Assembly (NCBI GenBank): GCA_001464795.1
Contig: LNEB01000003.1
Location: forward strand, 186,001 to 250,000
Source: Bdellovibrionales bacterium Ga0074139
Lineage (GTDB): Bacteria; Bdellovibrionota; Bdellovibrionia; Bdellovibrionales; Bdellovibrionaceae
Direction: 5' to 3'
Length of the DNA: 64,000 bases
A program made the translations under genes and the position numbers. This document shows, piece by piece, positions 1 through 9,625 of this stretch (the stretch's first letter is position 1; every line of letters begins with the position of its first letter). Below the pieces are notes generated by a model. That model saw nothing but the letters and a program-made list of their open reading frames with translations. It was not told the origin of the DNA and ran no database searches.

Positions 1-820
1 CTTTAGCCGCATACGAGGCATCACCAACAGCAGAACCCACGGCATCCGCTGAAGGCACCCAGTTTGTTCCATCAAATTTTAAAACTTGGCCAGTGGTAGG
101 AGCTGTTGCAACGACATTTGTGCCACGGATTCGTGAAACGACTGTCGCGTTCGAAGGACCTGTGACATCACCTGCAAAGTTGTCTGATGGTCGTAAATAA
201 TTCGTCGCCGTACCATTGACCAATCCAAGCAGCGTGTCCACTTGGGTGTTGGATAAAACAGTTTGTGAAGGGTAACTTGCAATTTTTAAAAACTCATCGG
301 TATTGCGGTTACCTAATTTTTCGGCTTGATAAGCCAGTGGCACATAATTCACTTTCATCGAAGGCACATCTTCCCAAACTCCAGAATTAGCGACTTCACT
401 AAAAGACATTTCCACAATTCGGCCATGCTGAGAAAGTGCATTGTAACTTGAGCCACTGGCGCAAGATAGGCCTGTGTAATTCACGCCGTTCGCAAAAACT
501 TCTGCTAACTGAAAAGGTAAAGTTGTTACAGAGTTAGTAATCGAAGTTTGTGTTCGAACTGTAGGAACTGCCAATGATTGATCACCCACAGTCAATGTAA
601 ACACTCCATTATCAGCGGGTGCCATGGGACGAATTTGAGTTTCTTCCCATAGTAAACAATTTTCTACTCCAGGAGATTTAATACGGATTCGAAACTGAGC
701 GGTCGGTGCCACCAAAGGATTATCAGTGGAATCCACGATCTTTCCATGCAAAGTAATGCCAGAACTAGCATAAGTCCATTCGGACATAAAAAGGAGGTTA
801 ATAACTAAAAATATTTTCAC
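1..820 (-). CDS. Surface fibre protein (MAT-like), N-terminal part only
   Basis: Only the first 273 codons are present; the rest lies beyond the left window edge. The N-terminus is a signal peptide reached from a GTG start at 820, ending near 'TYASSG'. I prefer GTG to the internal ATG at 787 because it gives the full hydrophobic segment and aligns with the intact fibre encoded at 5163-9455. The next ~250 residues match that fibre closely: 'RFRIRIKSPG'-like strand, 'LLWEETQIRPM', 'YLRPSDNFAGDVTGPS', 'VVSRIRGTNVVATAP'. This is the N-terminal module of the long trimeric fibres known from Bdellovibrio as mosaic adhesive trimers (family assignment by recognition). It follows the propeller gene on the same strand but has its own sigma-28-like box and an upstream palindrome, so it is probably transcribed separately. 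Confidence 0.8.
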   Translation of the reverse strand, partial: MKIFLVINLLFMSEWTYASSGITLHGKIVDSTDNPLVAPTAQFRIRIKSPGVENCLLWEETQIRPMAPADNGVFTLTVGDQSLAVPTVRTQTSITNSVTTLPFQLAEVFANGVNYTGLSCASGSSYNALSQHGRIVEMSFSEVANSGVWEDVPSMKVNYVPLAYQAEKLGNRNTDEFLKIASYPSQTVLSNTQVDTLLGLVNGTATNYLRPSDNFAGDVTGPSNATVVSRIRGTNVVATAPTTGQVLKFDGTNWVPSADAVGSAVGDASYAAK

Positions 821-828
821 TCTTTAAT

Positions 829-836
829 TTATCGGT
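829..836 (-). promoter_or_regulatory. Sigma-28-like -10 box (ACCGATAA) for the fibre gene at 820
   Basis: On the minus strand ACCGATAA differs by one base from the FliA -10 consensus GCCGATAA. It ends 8 bases before the GTG start, so a transcript would have almost no leader. No convincing -35 (TAAA-like) is visible 15 bases further up; TTAG is the nearest. Confidence 0.45.
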
Positions 837-882
837 ATGAGTTCGATTGGACTAAAACAGCTAAGTGTTTAATGACTGGTCC

Positions 883-905
883 AGTTGTTTCAATTTGAAA
901 CAACT
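883..905. repeat. 23-bp perfect palindrome containing TTGTTTCAA / TTGAAACAA
   Basis: Two 11-base arms (AGTTGTTTCAA and TTGAAACAACT) flank a single T at 894. It lies between the end of the propeller gene and the sigma-28-like box of the fibre gene. There is no U-run after it on the minus strand, so it resembles an operator more than a terminator. A near-copy occurs at 30310-30328. Confidence 0.6.
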
Positions 906-929
906 TATGGAAAAAAGATGCACAAAATC

Positions 930-3900
930 TTAAAAAGAATTCAGCAGGACTTCAGCCGTATTAATATCAAGCGCCCCGAAGCGAGACTTGGTCTTTGTGG
1001 TAACTCCCATCGTGCTAAACGAACCTCCGACGTAAATTCTTGAACCAGATACTTGCAAATGAACGACGACACCATTCACATTGGGGTTCCAAGCTGACAC
1101 AAGACCTGAGGTCACTTCTAAACTTGCAAGTGAATTTCTTAGCAAGCTTCCCGCTCGACTAAAAAAACCGCCGACATAAATATTTGCACCCACTAATTCC
1201 ATGGAGTTCACACCACCATTGAGTTGAGGATCCCATGGCAACGCAGTGGCAGAACTTGAATCAAGAGCTGCTAAATACAATCTAAAACTTCCACCAATAG
1301 TTGAAAAATTTCCACCCACATAAATAGTAGCTCCAGAAACCACGATGGATTTAACTGAACTATCTGCGCTAGGATTCCAAGCTGTTGCTAAACCTGTTGT
1401 TTTATCAAGAGCAACAATTCGGTTTCTTGACTCTCCACCAATTTGAGTGAAACTTCCCCCCGCATAGACTAAGGGTCCTTCAACAACTATAGTACTGACT
1501 CCAAAATCGGCATTAGGATCCCAGCTTGTTAAAAGTCCAGTAGTTAAATCGACAGCTGCTATATTATTTCTTACTTGTCCACTGATCGTGGTGAAGTCAC
1601 CGCCGATATAAAGAGTAGATCCATCAATAGTCAGATCGTTAACAAAATACCCAGGATTGGGATTCCAAACTTGCACAGCAGAGGTTTTAGCATCAATTGC
1701 AGCTAAATAGTTTCTTGATTGCCCACCGATGCTAGTAAAGCCTCCACCGATATACAAAAGATTGTTATAGCGAATCATTTTATTAATAGACGCATTCGCA
1801 CCAGGGTTCCAAGTTGTTGCTAAACCAGTCAAAGTATCAATAGCAGCCAGACGGTTTCGAAATTGTCCACCAATAAAAGTAAATGTACCACCCACATATA
1901 TATTAGATCCTGAAACAGCTACGGTGTTGACACCAGAGTTGGTTTCAGGATTCCACGAACTAGCAAGACCCGAGATTACATCCACAGCCGCAGCCCCACT
2001 TCTTTCTTGCCCCCCAATGGTGTTAAAACTACCGCCCACAAACACATTGGTTCCTGAAACGCTAATTGCACTGACGTAACTATCGGGACTCGGATTCCAA
2101 GCTGTGGCTAAACCTGAAGTGGAATCTAAAGCTGCTAAACTATTTCTCGTTTGTCCACCGATGGTTGAAAAAAAGCCACCGGCAAAGACTGTTGAACCCG
2201 ATACAGCTAATGCATAGACTGATGAATTTGCCCCTGGACTCCAGGTCAGTGCATTCCCGTTAGTATTATTTAAAGCTGCAATTCTAGTTCTTGCTTGTCC
2301 ACCGATGGTGGTAAAATCACCGCCAGCATAGATCGTAGTGCCCGAAGCCACTAAAGTTCTGACTCTCGATGATGCATTGGTGTTCCAAGCCGTTAGCGCA
2401 CCTGTCGTGGCATCCATGGCAGCGGCTCGGTTTCGAGTGGTTCCATTGATGTTAGTAAATTCACCACCTGCATAAATATTAGCACCCAATGAAGTTAACG
2501 TTAAAACCACTGAATTAGGTCTTGGATTCCAGGCTTGCATAGCTCCTGTTGTGGCATTCACAGCAGCTAAATTAACTCTTGTTTGAGCTCCCATGGATGA
2601 AAAAGTGCCACCAGCATAAAGACTGGTCCCATTCAATGCTAAAGTAAATACACTTTGATCAGGATCAGGGATCCATGTGGAGGCAAGCCCCGTGGTGGTG
2701 CTAAGTGCTGCCAAATACCTTCGGGGCTGTCCACCGATGGTTGAAAAAGACCCGCCCACAAACACGGTTGTGCCAGAAACCACAAGATCAATAACAGTAC
2801 TACTGGCATTGGGATTCCAAGTGGTGGCGGCTCCAGTGGTATTATTCAAAGCGGCAATTCGGTTTCTAGCTAAGCCACCTACGTTCGTAAAATTTCCACC
2901 CACATAGATTGTAGTTCCTGATACCACTATGACATTGGCACCATTATTAGAATTAGGATTCCAAGCGGTCGCAAGACCTGTTGAACTATCCAGTGCCGCA
3001 AGATCATTTCTGGATTGACCTCCGATATTTGAGAAAAATCCTCCTACATAAATCAAGGATCCCGAGGCCGTCATCGTTGTGACTTGATCATTGGAATTTG
3101 CGTTCCAAGCGGTCGCAAGACCTGTGGTAGCATCAAGGGCAGCGATTCCCACTCGCTCCGTTCCGCCCGCAGAATCCACATATCCGCCAGCATAAATAAA
3201 GGATCCCGACAAAGCCATGGCTTGGACCTGATCATCCAAACCTGGATTCCAAGCGGTCGCAAGACCTGTGGTAATATCAAGAGCTGCTAGATTCGTTCTT
3301 ATTTGCCCCCCGATGGTGTCAAAACCACCAGCTGCGTAAACCAATGAACCTGAAACAATGATTGAATTCACAATATTATCTGCACTCGGATTCCAAGTGG
3401 TGGCATTTCCTGTTGTGTTGTTTAATGCAGCGATTCGATTTCGTGGTTGACCACCAATATTTAAAAAATTTCCACTCGCATAAATAGTTGCTCCCGAAAC
3501 AAACAAACTTGTAACAATGTCACTTGCATTTGCATTCCAAGCCGTTGCAAGTCCTGTGGTCGCATCAAGGGCTGCGATATTATTTCGCGGCTGGGCTCCG
3601 ATATTACTAAACACTCCGCCTGCATAAACAATTGAGCCAGAAATAAACAAACTATAAACAATAGAGCCATTATTGGCGCTGGGATTCCAAGTGGTGGCAA
3701 GTCCTGAAGTCGCATCAAGGGCTGCAATATAATTTCGGGGTTGTCCACCGATACTGGTAAATTGTCCGCCCACATAAACGTTAGTCCCATCAACTTTGAT
3801 GACCTGTACCCTGTCATTGGGATTGGGACTCCATGCCGTGGCATTTCCTGTAGCACTATCAACTGCTGCTAAATACCTTCTGTTTTGTCCACCGACAGTA

Positions 3901-5162
3901 AAAAAATCTCCGCCCACATAAACGTGAGTTCCCGACACAGCTAAACTTCTAACGGCATGACTGGGATCGGGGACCCAGGCCAAGTCCACACTGTTATCAG
4001 CTAAAATTCGAGCTGCATTTTTTCTAGGTAAACCACCCACTTCAGTAAATTCTCCACCGATGTACCACCCCCCCACACCATCAGGGGTGACTGCAAACAA
4101 GGTCCCGTTCACTTTGGGATTTAAAACCTCAGGCAGACCCGTTGTTGTATCAACAAGAATTCCTTTGGATTCAAAATAAGGCACATTCACTCGTCGAAAA
4201 TTACCTGCAACTAATATATCACCTAAATCATTTTGCTCGATGTCGATAACCCCGTCAGGAATGGCAGCTGTCCACGAAGTTAAGGCTCCAGTTGCCACAT
4301 CAATGGCCGCCAAATTGTAACGAGGACTTCCATCCACTTCAGTGAATTCACCACCGATATAAAGTACGCCGCTGATGAGCTTCAAAGTTCTAACGGCTCC
4401 AGTCACCGTTACATCAAAAGTATTATCCAAAGTTCCATCTGCATTCAGCCTAGCTAAACCCGCTCTTGCAAATCCTTGCACTGCAGAAAAACTTCCCGCT
4501 ACAAACCATCCTCCTGAACCATCATGGACAACGGCTTCAACACTGCTATTAAAGGGTGTTAACTGATCAGGAATCAATTGCCCCTGAGGAAATAGTGAAA
4601 TAGCTGAAGTCGTATCAAGCGGTGATCCAAATGCAGCACTGTTCACTCGGAAATCTCCACCGATATAAAGATTTCCCGAAGACAGTGTTAATGCTTTTAC
4701 ACTTACATTCCAACTCTCGCTTATGACTCCAAAGTCAGGGTCAAATGTTAAATCAAGAGCTCCTGTGGGTAAAATCCTTGCCACTTTATTTCGTACAACT
4801 CCGCCCACAGAGGAAAAATTGCCGCCAATGTACCAACCATCAGCTCCATCAGAGATAACAGTATTAATATCACCTTGAACGTCCATGGTGGATCCATCAA
4901 ATGTGGCAATAGCTTTACCATCAGCACCAACAGGAACCCCAGAGCCCATGCATGGACCCATTTTCGAGAAATCACCGCCCACAAAAATCCGGTTCCATTC
5001 GGGAACTTCTAGGATGGCATTTACTGAATCATTAAAACATAAATTATTTAAACCATTAATTGTTTGCCCACCAAAGCTTTGTGAACTTCCACGGTTAAAT
5101 GGCCCCGAGAAAGGAGCCTGTGACCAAGCGAGCGATAAAATAAAAAAAATGAATGCAATCAT
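930..5162 (-). CDS. Secreted 28-repeat beta-propeller protein (DUF5122/delta-60 type)
   Basis: A 1410-residue protein with a signal peptide (hydrophobic residues 2-14, cleavage likely after 'AWSQA'). The rest is one long array of ~45-residue repeats with the pattern '[YF][VIA]GG.F..IGGQ.RN.[LI]AALD..TGLAT.WNP'. I count 28 copies of the '[YF].GG.F' core. This matches the DUF5122 / delta-60 beta-propeller repeat. No enzyme motif is visible; a structural or adhesive surface role is inferred. The ATG directly follows the TAA of the upstream fibre gene (TAA|ATG, no gap), so the two are almost certainly co-transcribed and translationally coupled. The repeats are uneven near the N-terminus and most regular in the middle, suggesting expansion by duplication. 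Confidence 0.85.
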   Translation of the reverse strand: MIAFIFFILSLAWSQAPFSGPFNRGSSQSFGGQTINGLNNLCFNDSVNAILEVPEWNRIFVGGDFSKMGPCMGSGVPVGADGKAIATFDGSTMDVQGDINTVISDGADGWYIGGNFSSVGGVVRNKVARILPTGALDLTFDPDFGVISESWNVSVKALTLSSGNLYIGGDFRVNSAAFGSPLDTTSAISLFPQGQLIPDQLTPFNSSVEAVVHDGSGGWFVAGSFSAVQGFARAGLARLNADGTLDNTFDVTVTGAVRTLKLISGVLYIGGEFTEVDGSPRYNLAAIDVATGALTSWTAAIPDGVIDIEQNDLGDILVAGNFRRVNVPYFESKGILVDTTTGLPEVLNPKVNGTLFAVTPDGVGGWYIGGEFTEVGGLPRKNAARILADNSVDLAWVPDPSHAVRSLAVSGTHVYVGGDFFTVGGQNRRYLAAVDSATGNATAWSPNPNDRVQVIKVDGTNVYVGGQFTSIGGQPRNYIAALDATSGLATTWNPSANNGSIVYSLFISGSIVYAGGVFSNIGAQPRNNIAALDATTGLATAWNANASDIVTSLFVSGATIYASGNFLNIGGQPRNRIAALNNTTGNATTWNPSADNIVNSIIVSGSLVYAAGGFDTIGGQIRTNLAALDITTGLATAWNPGLDDQVQAMALSGSFIYAGGYVDSAGGTERVGIAALDATTGLATAWNANSNDQVTTMTASGSLIYVGGFFSNIGGQSRNDLAALDSSTGLATAWNPNSNNGANVIVVSGTTIYVGGNFTNVGGLARNRIAALNNTTGAATTWNPNASSTVIDLVVSGTTVFVGGSFSTIGGQPRRYLAALSTTTGLASTWIPDPDQSVFTLALNGTSLYAGGTFSSMGAQTRVNLAAVNATTGAMQAWNPRPNSVVLTLTSLGANIYAGGEFTNINGTTRNRAAAMDATTGALTAWNTNASSRVRTLVASGTTIYAGGDFTTIGGQARTRIAALNNTNGNALTWSPGANSSVYALAVSGSTVFAGGFFSTIGGQTRNSLAALDSTSGLATAWNPSPDSYVSAISVSGTNVFVGGSFNTIGGQERSGAAAVDVISGLASSWNPETNSGVNTVAVSGSNIYVGGTFTFIGGQFRNRLAAIDTLTGLATTWNPGANASINKMIRYNNLLYIGGGFTSIGGQSRNYLAAIDAKTSAVQVWNPNPGYFVNDLTIDGSTLYIGGDFTTISGQVRNNIAAVDLTTGLLTSWDPNADFGVSTIVVEGPLVYAGGSFTQIGGESRNRIVALDKTTGLATAWNPSADSSVKSIVVSGATIYVGGNFSTIGGSFRLYLAALDSSSATALPWDPQLNGGVNSMELVGANIYVGGFFSRAGSLLRNSLASLEVTSGLVSAWNPNVNGVVVHLQVSGSRIYVGGSFSTMGVTTKTKSRFGALDINTAEVLLNSF

Positions 5163-8100
5163 TTAATTGAATCCTGTGCTCCAGGCGATAAAACATAAAG
5201 TATCCGAACCGTCCACCACTGTGGTGATGGTGTAAGAAGATCTAAAAGTGGTCGCCGAATTGGCAGGGCTAAAAAAAGTATTGGTGCACCCAGAAAAAGT
5301 ATAGGTTTGTGAAGTCGTATCTGTGATAAATAAAGTATAGGTTCCGCCGTCCACCATATTCTGTAATGTCAGACTTGCAGTCCCTGGACTTTTCAATAGG
5401 TGAGTATTACTCAATGATAAATCAATGACGCCTCCAGAATTAATAATATTTGTCGTCGACACAACGGCCCCTTGCACAGCCATTCGCGTGTTGGCAGCCG
5501 GTGCTCGCCCCACTCCAATTTGTCCTGAAGAATTAATTTGTACCCTCGAGGATCCAGCGGTTTCCAAATTCAAACCAAAACCATCATTGGTACCGATGGT
5601 CACATCAGCCGTTAATGAATTACCATTATTTAAAATGTCACCGGATCCACCGCCCGCACCCACAAGATCTGCGTAAGCTCCACCATTTTGGGAAACTCTA
5701 AATTTATTCGAAGTAGAATCAAAATAAATTCTTCCTGTACCGGCAGCGGAAACTGCAGGTGCCGCGATGGATCTGACCGTCATCGCTCCTTGATAATCTA
5801 ATTTGGAAGTGGGAGCTGTGACCTCTGAGATTCCTAAGTTCACGTTATTTCCACCAAGAACCACGCTGTTACTGGCATCCACATTGGCATTGTAACCAAT
5901 GGCCGTTGCATTATTCAAAACTGTTCCCAAAGTTGTGGTTCCCGTTCTTCTGCCGATGAAAGTATTAGCTGATCCACCTTCCGTATTTTTTCCAGACTCA
6001 CCGCCCACAAAAACACTCCAGGCCACCGAACTACTTCCACTCTTGGGACCAGCTGCATAACCAATTGCCACGTTATCACTACCGCCCGTGGTGTTAGCCG
6101 CCATGGCTTGGCTTCCCACAACAGTATTTCTAAAACTTCCGCTTTGAATGGCCGAGGCAGCTGAAAAACCGACCGCTGTATTTTCTCCGCCTGTGGCATT
6201 ATTATTATGAGCATTGAAACCAACGGCTGTGTTTTGCCCTGTGGTAGAAGCGTTATTAGCGCCGGTTCCAACAGCCAAACTATCGGTGTTATGAATTCCT
6301 AAGACTCTTGAGCCATTGATTTGATAATTCTGTCCTGTGGCCACACTAATGGGTCTGGTCGAACTCACAACGGTCCCATTATCAGAAATGGCTGAATCAC
6401 CCAATGTTGTGCTGGCCGTGAACCTTGGAATCACATTGGTCGTTCCCGTTCCTGAAACTCCTCCGCCTGCGCCCACTAAATCCACATAGGCCGCACCATT
6501 TTGTGAAACCTTAAATTTATTTTCCGCCGTACTAAAATAAATTCTTCCCTGTCCAGCAGCAGAAACCGCAGGGGCTGCCATGCCTCGCATATCAAAAGCA
6601 GAGCCAAACGAAACAGGGGCTGTTACATCACTTGTGTAAATGGACCATTTATTTGTTCCTTGAATGGTATCCACATACAAACCGTAGGCATTGGTAACAA
6701 AACCATCCCCCACTATACTAACAGAGGCATTCATAGCTTTAGCGTTTGATATTGTTTTTGAAAAAAATCCGGAATCATTTTGAGTGACATTAAAATCACC
6801 ACCAAATGCATTTGTTGTCGTCGAGGCTCCGTTTACGACATTAGCTCTGATACCGTAGGAATTATTCACATTACCAAAACCACCATTAATAGCCGATGAT
6901 TGTGAACCCATAAGTGTCTGAGCAGTAACTGTATTGTTAGAGGCTTGATAGGTCGCTTGGCTAAGACTGCCTGAAAGATCAAAAATATTTCTTGTCGTAT
7001 TGAACAACACAAGATTTTCGTGTGCCCTCATGTATCCAGAAGTTTGATCACCAGCGGCAAAGATGGCACTTAATATGGATCTAGAGGTTGCAATATTATT
7101 ATTGAGATTTGAACCACCATTTAATGATTTAGAAGCAGTAAAAGTTGTTTCGGCTCCGGAATTTCCAGTCGCTGAAACTTCGCCGTTGGCTGCAATACTT
7201 AACTTCGTTGTCCCATTGGTTTCAAAATTAAGCCCAAAATTATCATTCGTTCCAATGGTGATAGCAGCTGCATTCGTGTTACCGTTATTTAAAATATCAC
7301 CCGAACCACCAGCCCCCACAAGATCAGTGTAAGCCGCTCCGTTTTGTGACACGCGAAATTTATTCGAAGTAGAATCAAAATAAATTCTTCCTTGACCTGC
7401 GGGTGAAACAGCAGGAGCTGCCATACCGCGAACGGTTGTTGCACCACTGATGTCAAGTTTCGATGAAGGATTGATGTTTCCCATTCCCACATCACCAGAA
7501 TAAATAATAAAGGCATCAGGCTGAGTGATCGTCACTGGAATCAAAGAATGACCCCAAGCAAAGGTTCTATCCGCGGCCGCACTGAGCTGCATATTTCTTC
7601 CACTTGAAACTGAATAATCACCAGCTGCATTGTTAGAGGATCCACCCAGAACACTTGCATAAAGTCCGATGGAGTTATTTAAAGATCCTCCAATGGTGGA
7701 TCCATAATTCGAGGCACTATTACCAAATCCACCCGATACGGTCGCATAAAGTCCGCTCGCCAAATTGGAAGATCCTCCAGAAACGGTCGAAGCCAATCCC
7801 GAGGCAGTAATGTTATTTCCACCCGCAGCCACCGCTGAATCACCAGAAGCTGTGATATTAAAACCACCCGAAACAGTTGAGTAAGGCCCTGAGGCCTCGT
7901 TATTAAATCCAAAGGCCACGGAATCATCACCGATATTGGCATCATCCCAGTCAGCCCCTGACACAGTTCCAGCCCGAAAAGCACTTTTTGCAGGGATCCA
8001 CATCATCCGAGTGCCCGCACCTGAAGCAGGAGTGGCGCCTGATGTGCCGCTAAGTAACAAAGCGCCATCAGCCGTTAAACTCATTCTTGTTGCATTGTTC

Positions 8101-9455
8101 GTTTCAAAATTAAGACTGTTTAAATCATTGGTTCCAAGTGTTGCAGCAGCAGCAAAACTATTTCCATCTTGCACAAAGGCATTCGATGCTGCGCCAGAGG
8201 CACTCCAGGATAAAATTCCTGCACCATTGGTGGTTAACACCTCACCAGGAGCTCCATCATCAGCTGGCAAAGTCAGTGCGTAACTTGCAATGATATCTGC
8301 AGGCGTTCTGATCGTTACTGTGTGAGTATCATTATCATTCAAAACTAAATTTCGCCCTGAAAAATTCGTTGCAGCCACCGAATTAATATTAGTGATATTT
8401 TGATTTCCCATATTAATGGCACCACTCATGGTTCCACCGGCCAAGGGAAGTTTACTGGTGTCATCAACAGCGGCCGATGTGACACTTGTGATTCTACCTT
8501 TGGTATCATAGCTGATCACAGGAACTAAACTTGCTGAGCCCGCACTTCCTGCAGTGATTAAATTGGGTAAAGAAATCACTCCTGAGACAAGCCTGATTCC
8601 GCTGGTGGCCTCATCGGTTAAACCTTGCACCACACCTTTTGCTGAGTAACTAGCATCCGACAGGGCACCGCCCGTGTCGTCAGCTGACGGCACCCAGTTG
8701 GTACCATTAAATTTTAAAACTTGGTTGATGGTCGGAGCGGTTGCCACCACATTCACGCCTCTGATTCGTGAGACCAAAGTGGCCGTCGAAGGCCCTGTCA
8801 CATCACCTAAGAATGCATCCGATGGACGTAAATAATTTGTGGCCGTTCCATTCACAAGTCCCAAAAGTGTGTCCACTTGCGTGTTCGATAAAACAGCTTG
8901 CGAGGGATAGCTTGCGATTTTTAAAAACTCAGTGGCTGACCTGCCACCTAATTTTTCCGATTGGTAGGCCATGGGCACATAATTAATTTTCATCTCAGGA
9001 ATTTCTTCCCACAAACCCGAGCCTGCGGTTTCACTGAAAGCCACCTGCATGACCCGACCGTGCAAACTTAACGATGCATAATTGCTGCCCGAAGCACAGT
9101 TAAGTCCCGTATAATTGGGGCCATTGGTGAAAACCTCAGGCAATTGAAACACCAAAGAAGTGGCTGAGTTAATAATTGAAGTTACATTTCTGACAGCCGG
9201 AGACGGCAAGGAATCATCACCGATGGTTAAAGTAAATGACCCTCTCTCAGCGGCCGGCATGGGACGAATTTGAGTTTCCTCCCACAGCAAGCAACTTTCA
9301 GCTCCAGGAGATTTAATACGAATGCGAAACTCAGAGGCCACAGAAATAAGAGGCGTGTCATCAGCTTTAATGATGCGTCCATGGAATGTGATTCCAGAGC
9401 TAGCCTCGGCCCAACTCATAAACCAAAAAACGTACAGGAAGAGGAGGTTCTTCAT
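5163..9455 (-). CDS. Mosaic adhesive trimer-like surface fibre, 1430 residues
   Basis: The signal peptide is residues 1 to ~19 (ends 'SWAEASSG'). The N-terminal module runs to ~250 ('FRIRIKSPG', 'LLWEETQIRPM', 'YLRPSDAF.GDVTGPS', 'SRIRGVNVVATAP'). Two YadA/Hep-Hag-like head arrays follow, at ~500-630 ('ASG..STVSGG' repeats) and ~1055-1195 ('NTAVGF', 'DNVAIGYAAG'). A connector with 'APAVS.AG.GRIYF..NKF.VSQNG' occurs three times, at ~675-710, ~955-990 and ~1225-1265. The C-terminal ~100 residues ('GGVIDLSL' to 'CFIAWSTGFN') form a distinct tip. The architecture fits the trimeric mosaic fibres that Bdellovibrio uses to contact prey (family knowledge); the ligand cannot be read from sequence. There is no membrane-anchor barrel. 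The start sits 8 bases after a perfect GCCGATAA box. The propeller gene follows with no gap. Confidence 0.85.
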   Translation of the reverse strand: MKNLLFLYVFWFMSWAEASSGITFHGRIIKADDTPLISVASEFRIRIKSPGAESCLLWEETQIRPMPAAERGSFTLTIGDDSLPSPAVRNVTSIINSATSLVFQLPEVFTNGPNYTGLNCASGSNYASLSLHGRVMQVAFSETAGSGLWEEIPEMKINYVPMAYQSEKLGGRSATEFLKIASYPSQAVLSNTQVDTLLGLVNGTATNYLRPSDAFLGDVTGPSTATLVSRIRGVNVVATAPTINQVLKFNGTNWVPSADDTGGALSDASYSAKGVVQGLTDEATSGIRLVSGVISLPNLITAGSAGSASLVPVISYDTKGRITSVTSAAVDDTSKLPLAGGTMSGAINMGNQNITNINSVAATNFSGRNLVLNDNDTHTVTIRTPADIIASYALTLPADDGAPGEVLTTNGAGILSWSASGAASNAFVQDGNSFAAAATLGTNDLNSLNFETNNATRMSLTADGALLLSGTSGATPASGAGTRMMWIPAKSAFRAGTVSGADWDDANIGDDSVAFGFNNEASGPYSTVSGGFNITASGDSAVAAGGNNITASGLASTVSGGSSNLASGLYATVSGGFGNSASNYGSTIGGSLNNSIGLYASVLGGSSNNAAGDYSVSSGRNMQLSAAADRTFAWGHSLIPVTITQPDAFIIYSGDVGMGNINPSSKLDISGATTVRGMAAPAVSPAGQGRIYFDSTSNKFRVSQNGAAYTDLVGAGGSGDILNNGNTNAAAITIGTNDNFGLNFETNGTTKLSIAANGEVSATGNSGAETTFTASKSLNGGSNLNNNIATSRSILSAIFAAGDQTSGYMRAHENLVLFNTTRNIFDLSGSLSQATYQASNNTVTAQTLMGSQSSAINGGFGNVNNSYGIRANVVNGASTTTNAFGGDFNVTQNDSGFFSKTISNAKAMNASVSIVGDGFVTNAYGLYVDTIQGTNKWSIYTSDVTAPVSFGSAFDMRGMAAPAVSAAGQGRIYFSTAENKFKVSQNGAAYVDLVGAGGGVSGTGTTNVIPRFTASTTLGDSAISDNGTVVSSTRPISVATGQNYQINGSRVLGIHNTDSLAVGTGANNASTTGQNTAVGFNAHNNNATGGENTAVGFSAASAIQSGSFRNTVVGSQAMAANTTGGSDNVAIGYAAGPKSGSSSVAWSVFVGGESGKNTEGGSANTFIGRRTGTTTLGTVLNNATAIGYNANVDASNSVVLGGNNVNLGISEVTAPTSKLDYQGAMTVRSIAAPAVSAAGTGRIYFDSTSNKFRVSQNGGAYADLVGAGGGSGDILNNGNSLTADVTIGTNDGFGLNLETAGSSRVQINSSGQIGVGRAPAANTRMAVQGAVVSTTNIINSGGVIDLSLSNTHLLKSPGTASLTLQNMVDGGTYTLFITDTTSQTYTFSGCTNTFFSPANSATTFRSSYTITTVVDGSDTLCFIAWSTGFN

Positions 9456-9463
9456 CTCTCAAC

Positions 9464-9471
9464 TTATCGGC
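9464..9471 (-). promoter_or_regulatory. Sigma-28-like -10 box (GCCGATAA) for the fibre/propeller operon
   Basis: This is an exact match to the FliA -10 consensus, ending 8 bases before the ATG of the 1430-residue fibre. There is no Shine-Dalgarno between box and start, so a leaderless mRNA is likely. A good TAAA-type -35 at the expected 15-base spacing is not visible. Confidence 0.5.
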
Positions 9472-9589
9472 AGTTTGCTAAGCTTACGATAACCTTGAAG
9501 AACTGATTGCCTAAAATAGTATTTGATCGCGAAAAATTAACGATGAACTGCCCCAAGTCGATACGTTTTTAACTTGTTTTCATCCCATC

Positions 9590-9619
9590 TTGATCTAGTG
9601 GTCTCGAAGGTAGTATAGA
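9590..9619 (+). promoter_or_regulatory. Sigma-70-like promoter for yceD
   Basis: TTGATC (9590-9595), an 18-base spacer and TATAGA (9614-9619). The -10 is only 6 bases from the ATG at 9626, so transcription would begin at or near the start codon. It marks the start of the yceD-rpmF-fab transcription unit. Confidence 0.45.
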
Positions 9620-9625
9620 AGTGGG

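Noticed and set aside
3461-3862. Long open frames inside the propeller and fibre genes in other frames
   Set aside because: They are shadows of the repeats, without ribosome binding sites or recognisable domains; the same applies to long frames antisense to nrdA, mutS, purF and scpA/scpB.
930-5162. Regular ~138-base repeats resembling a CRISPR array or satellite
   Set aside because: They are codons of the 45-residue propeller repeats: spacing is in multiples of three, the frame is open throughout, and the DNA copies diverge at third positions.
5163-9455. Prophage tail-fibre gene
   Set aside because: It has a signal peptide and YadA-like head repeats, and there are no phage structural, lysis or integrase genes nearby; it fits bacterial surface fibres better.
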